Below, piece by piece: positions 62,408 to 64,000 of a stretch of 64,000 nt of DNA. Origin of the DNA: Palsa-1233 sp031367105 (GTDB lineage: Bacteria > Gemmatimonadota > Gemmatimonadetes > Gemmatimonadales > GWC2-71-9). The DNA lies in NCBI GenBank assembly GCA_031367105.1, contig JANLPG010000120.1, positions 22,877-86,876 on the forward strand, in the 5' to 3' direction. Every line of letters starts with the position of its first letter. Position 1 is the stretch's first letter. The notes under the pieces are model-generated. The model had not been told where the DNA came from and ran no database searches. It was given only the letters and a program-made list of their open reading frames with translations. A program made the translations under genes and the position numbers.

Positions 62408-64000
62408 CTATCCCCGCGTTGCTGGTGGCGGGGGTCGCATTCCTGATCGGTGTGACTTTGGCCTGGTGGAGCTGGCGCGAACGACTCGATCGATGGCCCG
62501 GGCGCTGGGCTGCGATCGCCCGTGCGGTCGGCATCGCGTCGCTGGTCCTGCTGCTCTTCAATCCGGCGCTGGCGGGTCGCGTGCTGCACCGTCGCGCGCT
62601 GGTGCTGCTCGACAACTCCGTGTCGATGCACGCCGCTGGCGGGCGCGCCAGTGCGGCCGCTACACTGGCGGCGTCGCTCGGTGACACCACCAGCTTCGCT
62701 GAACTCGCACCGGGTGAACCAGGTGGGAACAGCGCGCTTGGGGACGCACTCGCGGGTGCGCTGGCCAGCGGCCGCCCCGTCATCGTGGTGAGCGACGGCG
62801 AGATTGCCGATACGGGAGCGACGCCTGCGTCGCTGCGTGCTGCGATCACCGTCCGCCTCCTGCCGCGCGTGGGCGCCCCGGATCTGGCGGTGACGGACGT
62901 GCGCGCCCCCTTGCGCCTCAGTGCGGGCGATACCCTCTCAGTCGAAGTCGAGATGCTCCGCACTGCCGACGCACCTGACTCGTCTGCGGTCGAGATCCGC
63001 AGTGGCAGCACCGTGTGGCTTCGCGGGCAGCTCCATTTTCGCGGAGCACTGCGCACCCGGAGCCGGCTGTCCGGGCGGCTGCCGGCAGCGGTTTCGGGCG
63101 AGCAGTGGCTCGAGATCGCCCGGACGGGTGACGCCGATGGCGAGCCGGGCGATGACGTGCGCTGGTGGCGCCTGCTGATCACCCCGACCCCGGGCGTGGT
63201 CGTACTCGCCACGATGCCGGACTGGGATGCCCGCTTTCTCTATCGCACGTTGCGCGACGTCGTCGATGCACCGGTGCGCGGTTATGTCCAACTGGAGCGT
63301 GGGTCGTGGAGGCGGATGGACGTCCTGCGCCGGGTGGCTCAGGCGGAGGTCATCGCAGCGGCACGCGCAGCCGACCTGCTGGTTGTGCGCGGACCGCTGG
63401 CGCCCTGGCAGGCACTCGGTCGCGCCCGCCTGCTCTGGGCACCCGCCGAAGTGAGTGGCGATTGGTACGTTGGTGCGGGGAGTGCCTCGCCCGTGGCCGG
63501 CGCGTTTGTCGGAGCAGCGCTCGATTCCCTGCCTCCCGCAAGCGCAGTGACCGCGCTCGCTCCGCCGACGGGCTCGGGCTGGGTGGGCGCCACCGCACGA
63601 CTGGCACGTCGTGGATCGGAGGTTCCCATCCTGACCGGGCGCGAGGGCGTGGGCGGCCGAACGGTGCTGCTGGGCGCCGATGGGCTCTATCGTTGGGCGT
63701 TCCGCGGCGGGGCGAGTGAGCAACTCTGGCGCGGGTTGATCGCGAACGCTGCGGCGTGGTTACTCGCCTCACCCGGAACGGATGGTGCGCGGGCCGAGGT
63801 CGTGACGCCGGTGACCGAACGCGGGCGGGCGGTCCGCTTTCGCTGGACCGGAGCGCTCCCCGCGGTGCCACTTGCGCTGCGACTGGATCAGGACGGCGGG
63901 TCACGGGCCGACACCCTGCGATTCGATGGTCGTGGCGAAGCCGCGCTGCCGCTCCCGGTAGGTCGCTATCGTTATGCCCTGGCTGAGGGTGGCAGGGGGA
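62404..64000 (+). CDS. VWA-like membrane protein, 3' end beyond the window
   Basis: The frame starting at GTG 62404 (overlapping the hisA stop) is open to the end of the window, at least 532 residues. Two TM helices come first (PALLVAGVAFLIGVTLAWWSW, about 4-24; AIARAVGIASLVLLLFNPAL, about 36-55), then a VWA-like segment with a D-x-S-x-S metal-site motif (LVLLDNSVSMHAAGG), VIVVSDGEIADTG, and a beta-rich region (DLAVTDVRAPLRLSAGDTLSVEVEMLR). The order resembles the BatA/BatB-like or DUF4159/VWA envelope proteins seen in several phyla. The remaining sequence includes DWDARFLYRTLRD and DLLVVRGPLAPWQALGRARLLWAPA. Function unknown. Confidence 0.78.
   Translation, partial: MTIPALLVAGVAFLIGVTLAWWSWRERLDRWPGRWAAIARAVGIASLVLLLFNPALAGRVLHRRALVLLDNSVSMHAAGGRASAAATLAASLGDTTSFAELAPGEPGGNSALGDALAGALASGRPVIVVSDGEIADTGATPASLRAAITVRLLPRVGAPDLAVTDVRAPLRLSAGDTLSVEVEMLRTADAPDSSAVEIRSGSTVWLRGQLHFRGALRTRSRLSGRLPAAVSGEQWLEIARTGDADGEPGDDVRWWRLLITPTPGVVVLATMPDWDARFLYRTLRDVVDAPVRGYVQLERGSWRRMDVLRRVAQAEVIAAARAADLLVVRGPLAPWQALGRARLLWAPAEVSGDWYVGAGSASPVAGAFVGAALDSLPPASAVTALAPPTGSGWVGATARLARRGSEVPILTGREGVGGRTVLLGADGLYRWAFRGGASEQLWRGLIANAAAWLLASPGTDGARAEVVTPVTERGRAVRFRWTGALPAVPLALRLDQDGGSRADTLRFDGRGEAALPLPVGRYRYALAEGGRG

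Overview
The window is one dense, GC-rich bacterial chromosome segment. Almost every gene lies on the plus strand, with 1-20 nt ATGA/GTGA-type stop/start overlaps. I saw no insertion sequences, CRISPR arrays or rRNA. GC-rich coding bias, a type 2 isoleucyl-tRNA synthetase, a GT117-type (DUF2723) membrane protein, an MglA/roadblock/PATAN/TPR cluster, meso-DAP-type MurE and tRNA genes without encoded CCA together suggest an aerobic Gram-negative bacterium, most likely Gemmatimonadota. The phylum assignment is inference from gene content and has not been tested by a tree.

Layout. 1-1.5 kb: 3' part of enolase, an FtsB/DivIC-like protein and tRNA-Met. 1.6-6.1 kb: an accessory-looking block holding a minus-strand zinc-ribbon membrane protein, a COG4705 membrane protein, a two-domain KaiC-like ATPase, a SAM methyltransferase with no standard start codon, and a small coiled-coil protein. 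6.1-15.9 kb: metabolic and housekeeping genes (BKACE/DUF849, two GNATs, bactofilin, FliA-like sigma factor, fumarylacetoacetase with an unknown partner, PdxH, CDF transporter, TilS, Hpt). 15.9-27.2 kb: FtsH, FolP, a GT117-like protein, YggS, IleS, a DksA-like protein, LspA and an RluD-family enzyme.

27.2-39.8 kb is the most unusual part: a tightly coupled run of CheW, CheY, CheA, CheC, TPR and PATAN (DUF4388) proteins, two roadblock/LC7 proteins, an MglA-like GTPase, a protein with two DnaA-type AAA+ modules and no DNA-binding domain, more PATAN/TPR proteins and a membrane gluzincin. It has no chemoreceptor, CheR or CheB. It looks like a chemosensory core wired to a polarity GTPase and a DnaA-like ATPase, and is the best candidate here for an undescribed system.

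40-62 kb: tRNA-Val, a secreted TPR protein, tRNA-Asp with a strong terminator, then the division and cell wall (dcw) cluster: rsmH-ftsL-ftsI-murE-murF-mraY-murD-ftsW-murG, an insertion (N-acyl-D-amino-acid deacylase plus a minus-strand pilin/chaperone remnant), then murC-ftsQ-ftsA-ftsZ, an M23 endopeptidase, hisA and the start of a VWA-like membrane protein cut by the window end. The dcw genes build and polymerise the peptidoglycan precursor and assemble the divisome. IleS carries a GIHH signature in place of HxGH, which the literature links to mupirocin hyper-resistance.
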